DNA of 64,000 nt from Anaerofilum faecale (GTDB lineage Bacteria; Bacillota; Clostridia; Oscillospirales; Ruminococcaceae). Below the pieces are notes generated by a model, which did not search any database, was not told the origin of the DNA, and saw nothing but the letters and a program-made list of their open reading frames with translations. Numbering within the stretch: position 1 is the first letter of the stretch; each line of letters begins with the position of its first letter. Made by a program: the position numbers and the translations under genes. This document shows, piece by piece, positions 25,007 to 33,497 of this stretch. The stretch spans positions 62,001 through 126,000 of the forward strand of contig DXFV01000029.1 of NCBI GenBank assembly GCA_019114265.1, read 5' to 3'.

Positions 25007-27130
25007 ATGAAAGACAAGTTTTTCGGCGTTTTGCAGCGGGTGGGGCGTTCCTTCATGCTCCCCATCGCCATCCTGCCTGTGGCAGGTCTGCTGCTCGGGC
25101 TGGGCAGTTCGTTCACCAACGAGACCACCCTGTCCACCTATGGCCTGCTGGACCTGATGGGTCCGGGCACCGTGCCCTATTTTATCTTCTCGGTGCTCAG
25201 CCGGTGCGGCGGCGTTATCTTCGACAACCTGCCGCTCCTCTTCGCCATCGGCGTTGCCATCGGCATGGCGCGCCAGGAAAAAGAGGTGGCCGCGCTGGCG
25301 GCCGCGGTTTCCTTCCTGGTGATGCACTCCGGCATCTCGGCCATGATCGGCCTCACCGGCGGCACCGAAGCGCTGCTGGAAGGTTCCACCGCGTCGGTGC
25401 TGGGCATCACCTCGCTGCAGATGGGCGCTTTCGGCGGCATCATCGTGGGTTTGGGCGTGGCCGCTTTGCACAACCGCTTTTATAAGATACAGCTGCCGCA
25501 GGCGTTGTCCTTCTTCGGCGGCACCCGCTTTGTCCCCATCATCAGTACATTGGTGTTTGCAGTGGTGGGCATTGCGATGTTCTTCATCTGGCAGCCCATC
25601 CAGACCGGCATCAACGCGCTGGGCGGGCTGGTGTACAGCTCGGGCTATCTGGGCACCTTCCTGTTCGGCATGATCAAGCGCCTGCTGATCCCCTTCGGCC
25701 TGCACCATGTGTTCTACCTGCCCTTCTGGCAGACCGCCGTGGGCGGCACGATGGAGGTGGCCGGCACGATGGTGTCCGGCGCGCAGAACATCTTCTTTGC
25801 GCAGCTGGCCGATCCCACCGTCACCCACTTCTCCACCGCCGGCACCTGGTGCTTCACCGGCGAGTTCGTCCTGTATATCTTCGGCTTCCCCGGAGCCGCT
25901 CTGGCCATGTACCACTGTGCCAGCCCCGCCCGCAAAAAGCGGGTGGGCGGCCTGCTGCTGTCGGCCGCGCTGACCTCCATCCTCACCGGCATCACCGAGC
26001 CGCTGGAGTTCTCCTTCCTGTTTGTGGCGCCCTTTCTGTTTGCCATCAGCGCGGTGTTTGCGGGCCTGGCCTATATGCTGTGCCATATCCTGAACATCAC
26101 GGTGGGCCTCACCTTCTCGGGCGGCTTCATCGACCTGGCGCTGTTCGGCATCCTGCAGGGCAACGAGAAAACCGGCTGGCTGCTGCTTCTCCCGCTGGGC
26201 GCGGCCTTCTTTGCCGCCTACTATTTCGTGTTCCGATTCCTCATCCTCAAGTTCGACTTCAAGACCCCCGGCCGTGAGGAGGGCGATCAGGAGACCAAGC
26301 TCTACACCAAGGCCGACTACAATGCCCGCAAGGCGGAAAGCGAAGCCTCTGCCGGCCGCTCCGCCGCCATCGCGCGGGGCCTGGGCGGCGCCGCGAACAT
26401 CAAGGACGTCGACTGCTGCGCCACCCGTCTGCGCATCACGGTGCAGGACAGCGCCGCGGTGGACCAGGCCGTTCTGAAATCCACCGGCGCCGCCGGCGTC
26501 ATCCAGAAGGGCGCGGGCGTGCAGGTGGTCTACGGCCCGCAGGTGAACATCATCAAGGCCGAGCTGGAGGAATATCTGCGCAGCGGCGCCGCTGCCGCTG
26601 CCCCCGCGCCGGCACAGGCCGAAGAGATGGCCGAAGCGACAAAGCCGGAGCACGGCAAGCTGCTGCGCACCCTCGTGATCGGCAGCCCGATGCACGGTGA
26701 AGCCGCCCCGGTCACCGCCTCGCCCGACGCCGCCTTTGCGGAGAAGATGATGGGCGACGGCGCCACCATCGTTCCCTGCGAGGGGCTGGTCACCGCCCCG
26801 TGCGACGCCACCATCAGCTTTGTGTTCGACACCAACCACGCCATCGGCCTGGAGCTGGAGGAGGGCATCGAGGTGCTGATCCATGTGGGCATCAACACCG
26901 TGGAGCTGAAGGGCCAGGGCTTCAAGGCGCTGGTGCAGGAGGGTGACCAGGTGAAAAAGGGCGACCCGCTGCTGGAATTTGACCTGGACTATATCCGCGA
27001 GAACGCCTCCTCCACGTCCTCTCCGGTGCTCTTCACCACAATGGAGGACAACCAGCAGCTGCGCCTGCTGAAAGCCGGCCACGTCAAGCCGGGCGAAGAC
27101 CTGCTGGCGCTGGACATCTACGAGGCCTGA
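25007..27130 (+). CDS. ptsG: PTS glucose-specific permease EIICBA
   Basis: 707 aa membrane permease that imports and phosphorylates glucose (possibly another hexose or GlcNAc). EIIC occupies about 1-400 (AILPVAGLLLGLGSSF; GITEPLEFSFLFVAPFLF). EIIB is near 455-540 with the phospho-cysteine in VDCCATRLRITV. EIIA is near 570-705 with the phospho-histidine in VLIHVGINTVELKGQGF. The C-B-A order is that of PtsG. It is followed by its antiterminator and the general PTS proteins, and is controlled by the RAT/terminator leader. Confidence 0.94.
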   Translation: MKDKFFGVLQRVGRSFMLPIAILPVAGLLLGLGSSFTNETTLSTYGLLDLMGPGTVPYFIFSVLSRCGGVIFDNLPLLFAIGVAIGMARQEKEVAALAAAVSFLVMHSGISAMIGLTGGTEALLEGSTASVLGITSLQMGAFGGIIVGLGVAALHNRFYKIQLPQALSFFGGTRFVPIISTLVFAVVGIAMFFIWQPIQTGINALGGLVYSSGYLGTFLFGMIKRLLIPFGLHHVFYLPFWQTAVGGTMEVAGTMVSGAQNIFFAQLADPTVTHFSTAGTWCFTGEFVLYIFGFPGAALAMYHCASPARKKRVGGLLLSAALTSILTGITEPLEFSFLFVAPFLFAISAVFAGLAYMLCHILNITVGLTFSGGFIDLALFGILQGNEKTGWLLLLPLGAAFFAAYYFVFRFLILKFDFKTPGREEGDQETKLYTKADYNARKAESEASAGRSAAIARGLGGAANIKDVDCCATRLRITVQDSAAVDQAVLKSTGAAGVIQKGAGVQVVYGPQVNIIKAELEEYLRSGAAAAAPAPAQAEEMAEATKPEHGKLLRTLVIGSPMHGEAAPVTASPDAAFAEKMMGDGATIVPCEGLVTAPCDATISFVFDTNHAIGLELEEGIEVLIHVGINTVELKGQGFKALVQEGDQVKKGDPLLEFDLDYIRENASSTSSPVLFTTMEDNQQLRLLKAGHVKPGEDLLALDIYEA

Positions 27131-27163
27131 GGGATAAGCCGGGCCGCAGAAGGGGAGAATGCT

Positions 27164-28003
27164 GTGTACAGGATCACAAAGGTGCTCAACCACAACGCCA
27201 CACTGGCCCAGAATCTCGACGACGGGCAGGAAAACCTTGTGGTGGGTAAGGGCGTGGGCTTCGGCAAAAAGCCGGGGCAGCGTCTGGAGTTCGCCAGCGG
27301 GGTCACCGTCTATCAGCTGTCGCAGAAATGCGACCGCGGCGACCCGCGCGATCTTGTCAAGCGCATCGACCCTGTCTATCTCGGCATCGCCAACAGCATC
27401 CTGCTGCGCGCAAAAGAGGTGTTCGGCAGCGTGGACACCAGCATCCTGATCCCGATGGCCGACCACATCGCCTTCGCGGCCCAGCGCATCCGGAAACATT
27501 CCGCGCTCAGCAACCCGCTCACCTCCGACATCCGCGCGCTGTTTGCGCAGGAGTTCGCGGTGGCGCGCGAGGGAGGGCGCATGATCGAGCAGCAGACCGG
27601 CGTGCATTTCAGCGACGACGAGCTGGGCTACATCGCGCTGCACATCCATTCGGCGCTGGAGTCGATGCAGGTGTCGCAGGCGATGCAGACCGCCCGGATC
27701 ATCCGCGAATGTGTGGACCTGGTGCAGAGGGCGGCCGGCGTGTCCATCGACCTTTCCTCCCTCTCCTACAACCGGCTGATGAGCCATATCAAATTCATGG
27801 CGGCCCGCCTGCTGAAGGGCGAGCGGCTGCAGATGGACGTGAACCGCATCATGCGGGATACCTGCCCCAAAGCCTTCGACATCGCGGCCGAGGTGTGCGC
27901 CCAGCTGGGCCGCACACTGGGCCAGCCGGTGGACGAAGCCGAGATCGGGTATCTGGCCATGCATGTGGCGCGCGTGTTCGAGACCGAGGCGGCTCCCGCA
28001 TAA
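27164..28003 (+). CDS. BglG family transcription antiterminator (LicT/GlcT-like)
   Basis: 279 aa. The N-terminal co-antiterminator RNA-binding domain (KVLNHNATLAQ; VVGKGVGFGKKPGQ) spans about 1-60. Two PRD domains follow, with regulatory histidines in IPMADHIAFAAQR, ALHIHSAL, MSHIKFMAAR and AMHVARVF. Phosphorylation by HPr and the glucose permease would set its activity. It probably binds the RAT at 24873 and thereby controls ptsG and its own gene. The GTG start is 31 bases after the ptsG stop. Confidence 0.92.
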   Translation: MYRITKVLNHNATLAQNLDDGQENLVVGKGVGFGKKPGQRLEFASGVTVYQLSQKCDRGDPRDLVKRIDPVYLGIANSILLRAKEVFGSVDTSILIPMADHIAFAAQRIRKHSALSNPLTSDIRALFAQEFAVAREGGRMIEQQTGVHFSDDELGYIALHIHSALESMQVSQAMQTARIIRECVDLVQRAAGVSIDLSSLSYNRLMSHIKFMAARLLKGERLQMDVNRIMRDTCPKAFDIAAEVCAQLGRTLGQPVDEAEIGYLAMHVARVFETEAAPA

Positions 28004-28072
28004 AATAGGGCAGGCAGCCAACCGTCCCAAACCGCAGAATAGACGAACCATAAAACAGAAAGGAAGACTGTT

Positions 28073-28333
28073 ATGAAAAGCTTTGTGTATGTAATCAAGG
28101 ATCCCCTGGGCATCCACGCCCGTCCCGCCGGCATGCTGGCCAAAGCGGCCAAACCCTATGCAGACACCCCCATCACCGTCACCAAGGGCGACAAGACCGT
28201 GAAAGCCTCCCAGCTGATGAAGCTGATGTCGCTGGGCGTCAAGACCGGCGATGAGGTCACCGTGGCGGCGGAAGGCCCCGCCGAGGATGAGGCCATCGCC
28301 GCGATGGAAGCCTTCTTCAAGGAAAACCTGTGA
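28073..28333 (+). CDS. ptsH: Phosphocarrier protein HPr
   Basis: 86 aa. The active-site His15 lies in GIHARPAG and the regulatory Ser46 in KASQLMKLMSLG. Ser46 allows HPr kinase control of catabolite repression as in other Firmicutes. It receives phosphate from EI and passes it to EIIA domains. It lies in the ptsG-antiterminator-ptsH-ptsI cluster. Confidence 0.96.
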   Translation: MKSFVYVIKDPLGIHARPAGMLAKAAKPYADTPITVTKGDKTVKASQLMKLMSLGVKTGDEVTVAAEGPAEDEAIAAMEAFFKENL

Positions 28334-28339
28334 GGGTCC

Positions 28340-28391
28340 GGCAAAGTGTCCGTCGGCTGTCCCCCCGGCCGGCGGGCGCTTTGCCTGTTTT
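28340..28391 (+). terminator. Possible attenuator between ptsH and ptsI
   Basis: GGCAAAG (28340-28346) pairs with CTTTGCC (28379-28385), with GC-rich pairing inside and a TGTTTT tail. It would let ptsH be expressed above ptsI. Confidence 0.6.
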
Positions 28392-28417
28392 CATTCTAAA
28401 AACAGGAGGAGAGTGCA

Positions 28418-30070
28418 ATGATCGTATTGCAGGGACAGGGCGTGTCGAAGGGCATCGAATACGGCAGCCTGTATTTCTACCATCGCACCAGCACCCAGGT
28501 GACACAGCAGACGGTGGAGGATACGGCCGCCGAAGCGCAGCGTCTGGAAGAAGCCAAGGCGAAGTCGATCGCGCAGCTGGAGCAGATGGCGGAGAAAGCC
28601 CGCGAAGAGGCGGGCGACAGCGCCGCCGAGCTGTTTGAGACCCACGCGATGTTTGTGGAGGATGAGGACTATACCGGCGCGATGGACGAACTGCTGGAGG
28701 AAGGCTGGAACGCCGAGTATGCGGTGCAGCAGGCGGGCGAGCAGTTCGCCGCGATGCTGGCCGCGATGGACGACCCGTATATGCGGGCGCGTGCGGCGGA
28801 TATCCGGGACGTGACCCAGCGGCTGCTGAACAACCTGATGGGGATCGTGGAGGGCGGCATCGACGCCGACCATCCGGTGATCCTGGCAGCCGACGACCTC
28901 GCGCCCTCCGAGACCATCCAGCTGGACAAGAGCAAGATCCTGGCCATCGCCACCCAGGGCGGTTCCGGCAACAGCCACACCGCGATCCTGGCGCGCACGA
29001 TGGGGATCCCGGCGGTCTGCGGCCTGGGCGACGCGCTGAACGAGAGCATGAACGGGCACGCGGCCTACATCGTGGGCGATACCGGCGAGTTGATCTTTGA
29101 CCCCGACGCCGACACGCTGGCCGCCCTGCAGGTGCGGCAGAAAGCCCAGCAGGAGCAGCGCGAGCTGATGCGCACGATGGTGGGGCAGGAGGACGTCACG
29201 CTGGACGGCCGGCATATCAAGGTATACTGCAACATCGGCTCGCCCGAGGATGTGGACGCGGTGCTCACCAACGACGGCCGGGGCATCGGCCTGTTCCGCT
29301 CGGAATTTCTGTATCTGGCCGCCGAGGACTACCCCAGTGAGGAAGACCAGTTCCGGGCCTACAAAGAGGTGGCGGCCGCCATGCAGGGCAAGACGGTGGT
29401 GATCCGCACGCTGGACATCGGCGCCGACAAGCAGGTGGAGTATTTCGGGCTGAACAGGGAAGAAAACCCGGCGATGGGTCTGCGCGCCATCCGCATCTGC
29501 CTGAACCGTCCCGAGGTGTTCCGCACCCAGCTGCGCGCGCTGTACCGCGCGAGTGCATACGGCAAGATCGCCATCATGTTCCCGATGATCGCCAGCGTGT
29601 GGGAGGTGAAGGAGTGCCGCCGCGCCTGCCAGAAGGTGATGGAGGAGCTGAAAGCGGAGGGCATCCCGTTCGACCCGGAGGTGGAGATCGGCATCATGAT
29701 CGAGACCCCGGCCGCGGTTTTCATCGCCGACGAGCTGGCGCCGCTGGTGGATTTCTTCTCGGTGGGGACCAACGACCTCACCCAGTACACTCTGGCCTGC
29801 GACCGCCAGTGCAACGATCTGGGCAAATTCTTCGACCCGCATCATCCGGCGGTGCTGCGCGCGCTGAAGATGGCCGCCGACGCCGCCCACAAAGCGGGCA
29901 TCTGGATCGGCATCTGCGGCGAACTGGGCGCAGACCTGAGCCTGCTGCCCACCTTCCTCGCCATCGGCATCGACGAGCTGAGCGTTTCGCCCACAGCGGT
30001 GCTGCCGCTGCGCGCGGAGATCCGCAGGAGCATTGCCAGCACCTGTACGCTGGATATGCTGAACAGTTGA
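28418..30070 (+). CDS. ptsI: PTS enzyme I (PEP-protein phosphotransferase)
   Basis: 550 aa. It takes phosphate from phosphoenolpyruvate and gives it to HPr. The N-terminal HPr-binding domain contains the phospho-histidine in GGSGNSHTAILARTMGIPAV. The C-terminal PEP-binding barrel shows GIGLFRSEFLYL, FPMIASVWEV, GIMIETPAAVFIAD and FSVGTNDLTQYTLACDR with WIGICGELGAD. The length is slightly under the usual 570. It is the last gene of the glucose PTS locus. Confidence 0.96.
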   Translation: MIVLQGQGVSKGIEYGSLYFYHRTSTQVTQQTVEDTAAEAQRLEEAKAKSIAQLEQMAEKAREEAGDSAAELFETHAMFVEDEDYTGAMDELLEEGWNAEYAVQQAGEQFAAMLAAMDDPYMRARAADIRDVTQRLLNNLMGIVEGGIDADHPVILAADDLAPSETIQLDKSKILAIATQGGSGNSHTAILARTMGIPAVCGLGDALNESMNGHAAYIVGDTGELIFDPDADTLAALQVRQKAQQEQRELMRTMVGQEDVTLDGRHIKVYCNIGSPEDVDAVLTNDGRGIGLFRSEFLYLAAEDYPSEEDQFRAYKEVAAAMQGKTVVIRTLDIGADKQVEYFGLNREENPAMGLRAIRICLNRPEVFRTQLRALYRASAYGKIAIMFPMIASVWEVKECRRACQKVMEELKAEGIPFDPEVEIGIMIETPAAVFIADELAPLVDFFSVGTNDLTQYTLACDRQCNDLGKFFDPHHPAVLRALKMAADAAHKAGIWIGICGELGADLSLLPTFLAIGIDELSVSPTAVLPLRAEIRRSIASTCTLDMLNS

Positions 30071-30082
30071 CTGTGTGATAAA

Positions 30083-30126
30083 CAAAAAAAGCGCGTCCAT
30101 CCATGCAGGGGATGGGCGCGCTTTCT
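30083..30126. terminator. Bidirectional terminator after ptsI
   Basis: GCGCGTCCATCC (30091-30102) pairs with GGATGGGCGCGC (30110-30121). T-rich sequence follows on both strands, with the longer tract on the minus strand. Confidence 0.78.
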
Positions 30127-30285
30127 GTATCCAGACGGCACCGTGCGGACACAGGACGTTTCTGCAAAACACACAGCGCTTCGGCGGTCTGTGAGGGGAT
30201 CTGCCGCCGAAAGGACCGCTCCCCGCAACAGCATGAATTCCCTCGGAATGTGCCGCCGGTCTGCCGGTGAAAGACCGGCCGACAC

Positions 30286-30343
30286 AAAAAATCCTTGTCC
30301 TTCCGCCGGCAGCGGCAGGCAGGGGAGCCCGGTGCTCGGAAGG
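30286..30343 (-). terminator. Possible terminator of the flavodoxin-fold gene
   Basis: On the minus strand, CCTTCCG (30343-30337) pairs with CGGAAGG (30305-30299) across a GC-rich loop, and six T follow after seven bases. The distance to the T tract makes it tentative. Confidence 0.35.
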
Positions 30344-30348
30344 CATTT

Positions 30349-30435
30349 TCACTCGGATGTTTTCCGGGAATTCGCCGCCTGCTCCACCACTTTCTGATAG
30401 GGTCCGATGATGTACTGATTCATCTGGCCCTTCAT
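30349..30435 (-). other. Short frame continuing the flavodoxin-fold protein, reached by a -1 shift
   Basis: A 28-codon frame begins with an ATG that overlaps the stop of the main gene (AAAATGA) and encodes MKGQMNQYIIGPYQKVVEQ followed by nine more residues. It looks like the natural C-terminus of the protein. A run of six A at the junction (CAG AAA AAA TGA) means one extra A, or a -1 shift, would fuse the two. The cause could be sequencing error, recent mutation or slippage. Confidence 0.5.
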
Positions 30436-31712
30436 TTTTTCTGCACCGACGGGATGGAAATCAGTGCTCCCACCAGCTTCATCTGTAAAATGCGCTTTTT
30501 CTGCTTCTGCGGGAAATCGTAGATGCCGTGCTCCTTGTAAAACTTGTGGTCGGCCTTCATCATCCCCTGCATGATGTAGATCAGGTCGCGGAAAATCTTC
30601 ATACCGCCCACACCGTAAAAATTCGCCGGGCGGGACAGCTTTTTCTCCAGCGCAAACACCAGCGAATCCGCCAGAGTGCGGATATCAGCCGCGGTGTTTC
30701 CCTCGTCTGTGGCCACGCCGCACAGGTAATTTCCGCCCACTTCGCTGCGTCCCTCCACGATCATGCGCAGATTGCTCTCGTACTGATATTCGCCGCTGAT
30801 GAGATAGGCAATGGGGGTGCCGTGTGTGACCGTGCGGTGTCCGTTGCAAAACTGGCGGTCATCGTAGCACTTGAAGCTGGAGTGTGTGTAGTGGTCGGAG
30901 ATGGTAAAGGCATATACAAAGGCGTCAGCGCTCTGGATTTTTGTGCGGAGGAATTCGTCAAAGCCATCCTTGTACACACATTTTCCGGTGACCGCGCAGC
31001 CGAAGCAGCCCAGACAACCGCCGGAGAAAGGAAACTCCCGCAGATTCACCACCCGGCTTTCGTAGGGCAGGGCCGCACGGAAATCGGCAATCATGTTTTG
31101 AAGATTTTCGTCGTTGGGGGCGCAGTTGGTCACGATGACCACGTCTTTGCTCCGGCTCTTGGGAACAGAGGGCAAAGCGGGACGGTAAACCTCCTTTGTG
31201 CGTTCGGGCGCGTGGACCGGAGGCACGGCAAACAGACCATGCGTGCAGGAAAAAATCAGCTGCTCAAAGAAGGCCCGTGCCTCTCGCTGTCCCTGCTCGG
31301 TGAGCAGGTCGTCCATATCGGCCGACAGTCCGCGCACCACTTTCATTCCCAGATCAAAGCAGTTTTCCTCCACATAGCGGTGGGCAGTGACATCGTAAAA
31401 ATGCTTGGATGTCGTGATCTGGGAAGCAAATTTTCCGGCAAGCTCCACGCCGTTTTCTTTGATGAGTTCGATGAGGCGGTGGAGCTGATAGGGCGCGATA
31501 AAGGTGTATACCGGATAGGTAAACAGCAGCAGATCGGCCTTTTCCAGCTCCGCGCGCAGCGGGGCAAAATCCTTTTCATAGCTTTTGATCCGCTGTCCCA
31601 CCGGAACAAAGGTAAAGGTGTGCTCTGGATGCAGCGCCTGCAGATACAGAGCGGTGTGAACCGTGGTGGAGTTTTTCCCCTTGGGGCTGGCGTTCAATAC
31701 GAGAATGTTCAT
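30432..31712 (-). CDS. Flavodoxin-fold NAD(P)H-dependent oxidoreductase
   Basis: 426 aa. Two flavodoxin-like modules are visible. The first starts MNILVLNASPKGKNSTT, an FMN phosphate-binding loop, with TYPVYTFIAPYQLHRLI. The second starts DVVIVTNCAPNDENLQNMI and includes the Cys-rich FSGGCLGCFGCAVTGKCVYKDG, typical of iron-sulfur flavoproteins and WrbA-like proteins. Substrate unknown. The start is coupled to the padR gene upstream by an ATGA overlap, so PadR probably regulates it. The C-terminus appears cut by a frameshift. Confidence 0.8.
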   Translation of the reverse strand: MNILVLNASPKGKNSTTVHTALYLQALHPEHTFTFVPVGQRIKSYEKDFAPLRAELEKADLLLFTYPVYTFIAPYQLHRLIELIKENGVELAGKFASQITTSKHFYDVTAHRYVEENCFDLGMKVVRGLSADMDDLLTEQGQREARAFFEQLIFSCTHGLFAVPPVHAPERTKEVYRPALPSVPKSRSKDVVIVTNCAPNDENLQNMIADFRAALPYESRVVNLREFPFSGGCLGCFGCAVTGKCVYKDGFDEFLRTKIQSADAFVYAFTISDHYTHSSFKCYDDRQFCNGHRTVTHGTPIAYLISGEYQYESNLRMIVEGRSEVGGNYLCGVATDEGNTAADIRTLADSLVFALEKKLSRPANFYGVGGMKIFRDLIYIMQGMMKADHKFYKEHGIYDFPQKQKKRILQMKLVGALISIPSVQKK

Positions 31713-32260
31713 GGTTGTTCCTCCAATTCACCAAGCAGCCGGGTATACCAGCCGATTTCAAATTCCGCGGCAGCAATGCCGTATTCGATGGTGTATCCCT
31801 GAAAACGCAGCACCTGCGGCCAGTCGGTACCCGGCGGCAGCTCCCGCGCCTGTATGCAGCTGAAGCGGTCGCGGATCGTGCAGAGAATCTCCCGCATCTC
31901 CTCCAGCTGACGAATATATTCCCGGATTGCTTCCAGACGTTCCTCCGGCTTTGCCAGACCCGCAAAAAACAGCCGGGAAAGCTCCCTGTGTTTGTTTTTG
32001 TCTGCCCGCATGGGCTGTGCGATCCACGCGGAAAAAGCGGAACGCCCGGTTTCTGTGATGGAAAAGATTTTTCTGCGGCGTTTTCCGCTCATGGTTTCAC
32101 AAGCGGTGATTTTGCCTTCGCTTTCCAGCTTCAGCAGAGCGGTCTGCACGCTGCCGGCGCTGGCAGAACAGATCAGAGCAAGATTTTTTCGGATAAACTG
32201 CTGCAGCTCATAGCCGGTCATCGGCGAGAGAATAAGCAGCCCCAAAATCAAATACTCCAT
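31709..32260 (-). CDS. PadR family transcriptional regulator, long form
   Basis: 183 aa. The winged helix is N-terminal (EYLILGLLILSPMTGYELQQFI; GSVQTALLKLESEGKI; RRRKIFSITETGRSAF) and a C-terminal dimerisation helix domain follows (about 90-183). It heads a two-gene minus-strand unit with the flavodoxin-fold protein. A palindrome over its promoter region is a likely autoregulatory site. It is not closely similar to the short PadR at 2433. Confidence 0.9.
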   Translation of the reverse strand: MEYLILGLLILSPMTGYELQQFIRKNLALICSASAGSVQTALLKLESEGKITACETMSGKRRRKIFSITETGRSAFSAWIAQPMRADKNKHRELSRLFFAGLAKPEERLEAIREYIRQLEEMREILCTIRDRFSCIQARELPPGTDWPQVLRFQGYTIEYGIAAAEFEIGWYTRLLGELEEQP

Positions 32261-32272
32261 ACCATCACCCTT

Positions 32273-32291
32273 ATATATCGAATAGATATAT
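32273..32291 (-). promoter_or_regulatory. Palindromic operator upstream of padR
   Basis: ATATATC-TATTC-GATATAT is a perfect 7-base inverted repeat with a five-base spacer, 12 bases upstream of the padR start. PadR autoregulation is the natural reading but is inference. Confidence 0.6.
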
Positions 32292-32448
32292 TGTAGGCTT
32301 TGATGCGGCGTCTGTCAAGAGATGCAGGAAAAACACAGCGGCTGTCCGACCGGATTTATAAAGCATTGTGCCGGCAATTCAAACATTGCTTTCGCCAATG
32401 CCATTCCTGTAATTTGTCCGATTCCCAACACACCCGGCATACAGGCAT

Positions 32449-32485
32449 AAAAAAGCGCCGAAGCAAAACGAAGTTTGCTTCGGCG
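32449..32485 (-). terminator. Terminator of tRNA-Leu
   Basis: On the minus strand, CGCCGAAGCAAA / TTTTGCTTCGGCG closes a short loop and is followed by CTTTTTT, directly after the tRNA CCA end. Confidence 0.9.
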
Positions 32486-32572
32486 TGGTGCCGCTAACCG
32501 GGCTCGAACCGGTACGGTATTTCTACCGGAGGATTTTAAGTCCGCTGTGTCTGCCAATTCCACCATAGCGGC
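32486..32572 (-). tRNA. tRNA-Leu (anticodon UAA)
   Basis: 87 bases including an encoded CCA. The acceptor stem GCCGCTA pairs with TAGCGGC, then discriminator A and CCA. The anticodon loop ACTTAAAATCC carries TAA for the codon UUA. A long variable arm (class II tRNA) and GGTTCGAGCC in the T arm are present. It has its own promoter and terminator. Confidence 0.96.
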
Positions 32573-32589
32573 AAAGATGTGCTTTGATT

Positions 32590-32618
32590 ATGATACAACA
32601 AGGCGGTACCATTGTCAA
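32590..32618 (-). promoter_or_regulatory. Promoter of tRNA-Leu
   Basis: On the minus strand, TTGACA (32618-32613) and TATCAT (32595-32590) are 17 bases apart, about 20 bases before the tRNA 5' end. Confidence 0.82.
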
Positions 32619-32725
32619 GCAAAAAGGCGTGCACATCCGCTGTATGATGAAAAGCCCCGGTTTCCTGTACAGGACACAAAGAGTCATCTGTACAGACCAT
32701 TCACCAGGGCCGAAGCCGATTTTTG

Positions 32726-33475
32726 TCAAAAAGGACCCGCGCAATCCAAGACATTCGTGTAATGGCACATGGAACAGAAACTCTGGTAGGCAATCGCATC
32801 GCCGTCCAGAGAGACCGAAAATGCGTCCGGGTGCTGCGCATTCCACTGGCGGATAAACCGGTATAGGCTGTTCCACTCCGCCGGAGAATATATGCCCGGT
32901 TTGTAATACGCAAGAGTACAGTGCAGTGTGAGAGGGTAGGGAAGCGGGCGTATTTCTTCCAGACATCCGTACATGTCCTGTATCGCCCGGTGATCCGTTT
33001 CGCATACCGGCACAAAAAGCATTACGATAGAGCTGGATACCATACTCACCATGCCCTTTGCAAACAGCCGCACAGAACCTCTGCCTGTGATGTACGGCAG
33101 TCTTTCCCGCAGCTGTGTCCGATGCGCTTCTGCCGCTGCCTGAACATCCCGCTGCAAGGACGCCGCACACAGATCGTGCAGGGTGATGTGGAAGGTATCT
33201 GCCGGAAGCGGTTCCGCCAGCATTCCTCCTGCCGCACCATACAGCGAAGACTGGATATCCCCCAAAACCCGTTTTGCGTCTTCTGGGAGCTGGAACACAA
33301 CGGTATCGCCGTAAAAGGGCCGGAAGGAACCGTCGGCATACAACTTCTGCTCCAGTCCACGGGCGGTTGCAAGCGGCTCATTCTCCGGCGGAAAGCACGC
33401 CCGGCAGTCAAGAAGCTCCTGTATCCGCCGTTGATATGCGGAATAGCTTTCTTTCTGAATCGTTTTGCTGTCCAT
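32726..33475 (-). CDS. 2H phosphoesterase-like protein
   Basis: 249 aa, not closely like a named family. It carries two HxT motifs, H96-I-T98-L in DTFHITLHDL and H185-C-T187-L in TLHCTLAYY. Their position in two halves of the protein matches the paired active-site motifs of 2H phosphoesterases (LigT, CPDase), which open 2',3'-cyclic or ADP-ribose 1'',2''-cyclic phosphates. It is the last gene of the minus-strand island, 22 bases after the ADP-ribosylglycohydrolase. A role in ADP-ribose or RNA-end processing is inference. Confidence 0.68.
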   Translation of the reverse strand: MDSKTIQKESYSAYQRRIQELLDCRACFPPENEPLATARGLEQKLYADGSFRPFYGDTVVFQLPEDAKRVLGDIQSSLYGAAGGMLAEPLPADTFHITLHDLCAASLQRDVQAAAEAHRTQLRERLPYITGRGSVRLFAKGMVSMVSSSIVMLFVPVCETDHRAIQDMYGCLEEIRPLPYPLTLHCTLAYYKPGIYSPAEWNSLYRFIRQWNAQHPDAFSVSLDGDAIAYQSFCSMCHYTNVLDCAGPF

Positions 33476-33497
33476 GCTGTGCGCTCCTTTCGCAGGA

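Noticed and set aside
32315..32566. Minus-strand open frame of 83 codons crossing the tRNA-Leu gene
   Set aside because: It overlaps the tRNA and its terminator and has no recognisable protein features.
32669..32702. Two copies of the palindrome CTGTACAG about 15 bases apart between the tRNA and the 2H gene
   Set aside because: They lie downstream of both transcripts, not at a promoter. They may form a weak hairpin, but no T tract follows and no operator role can be argued.
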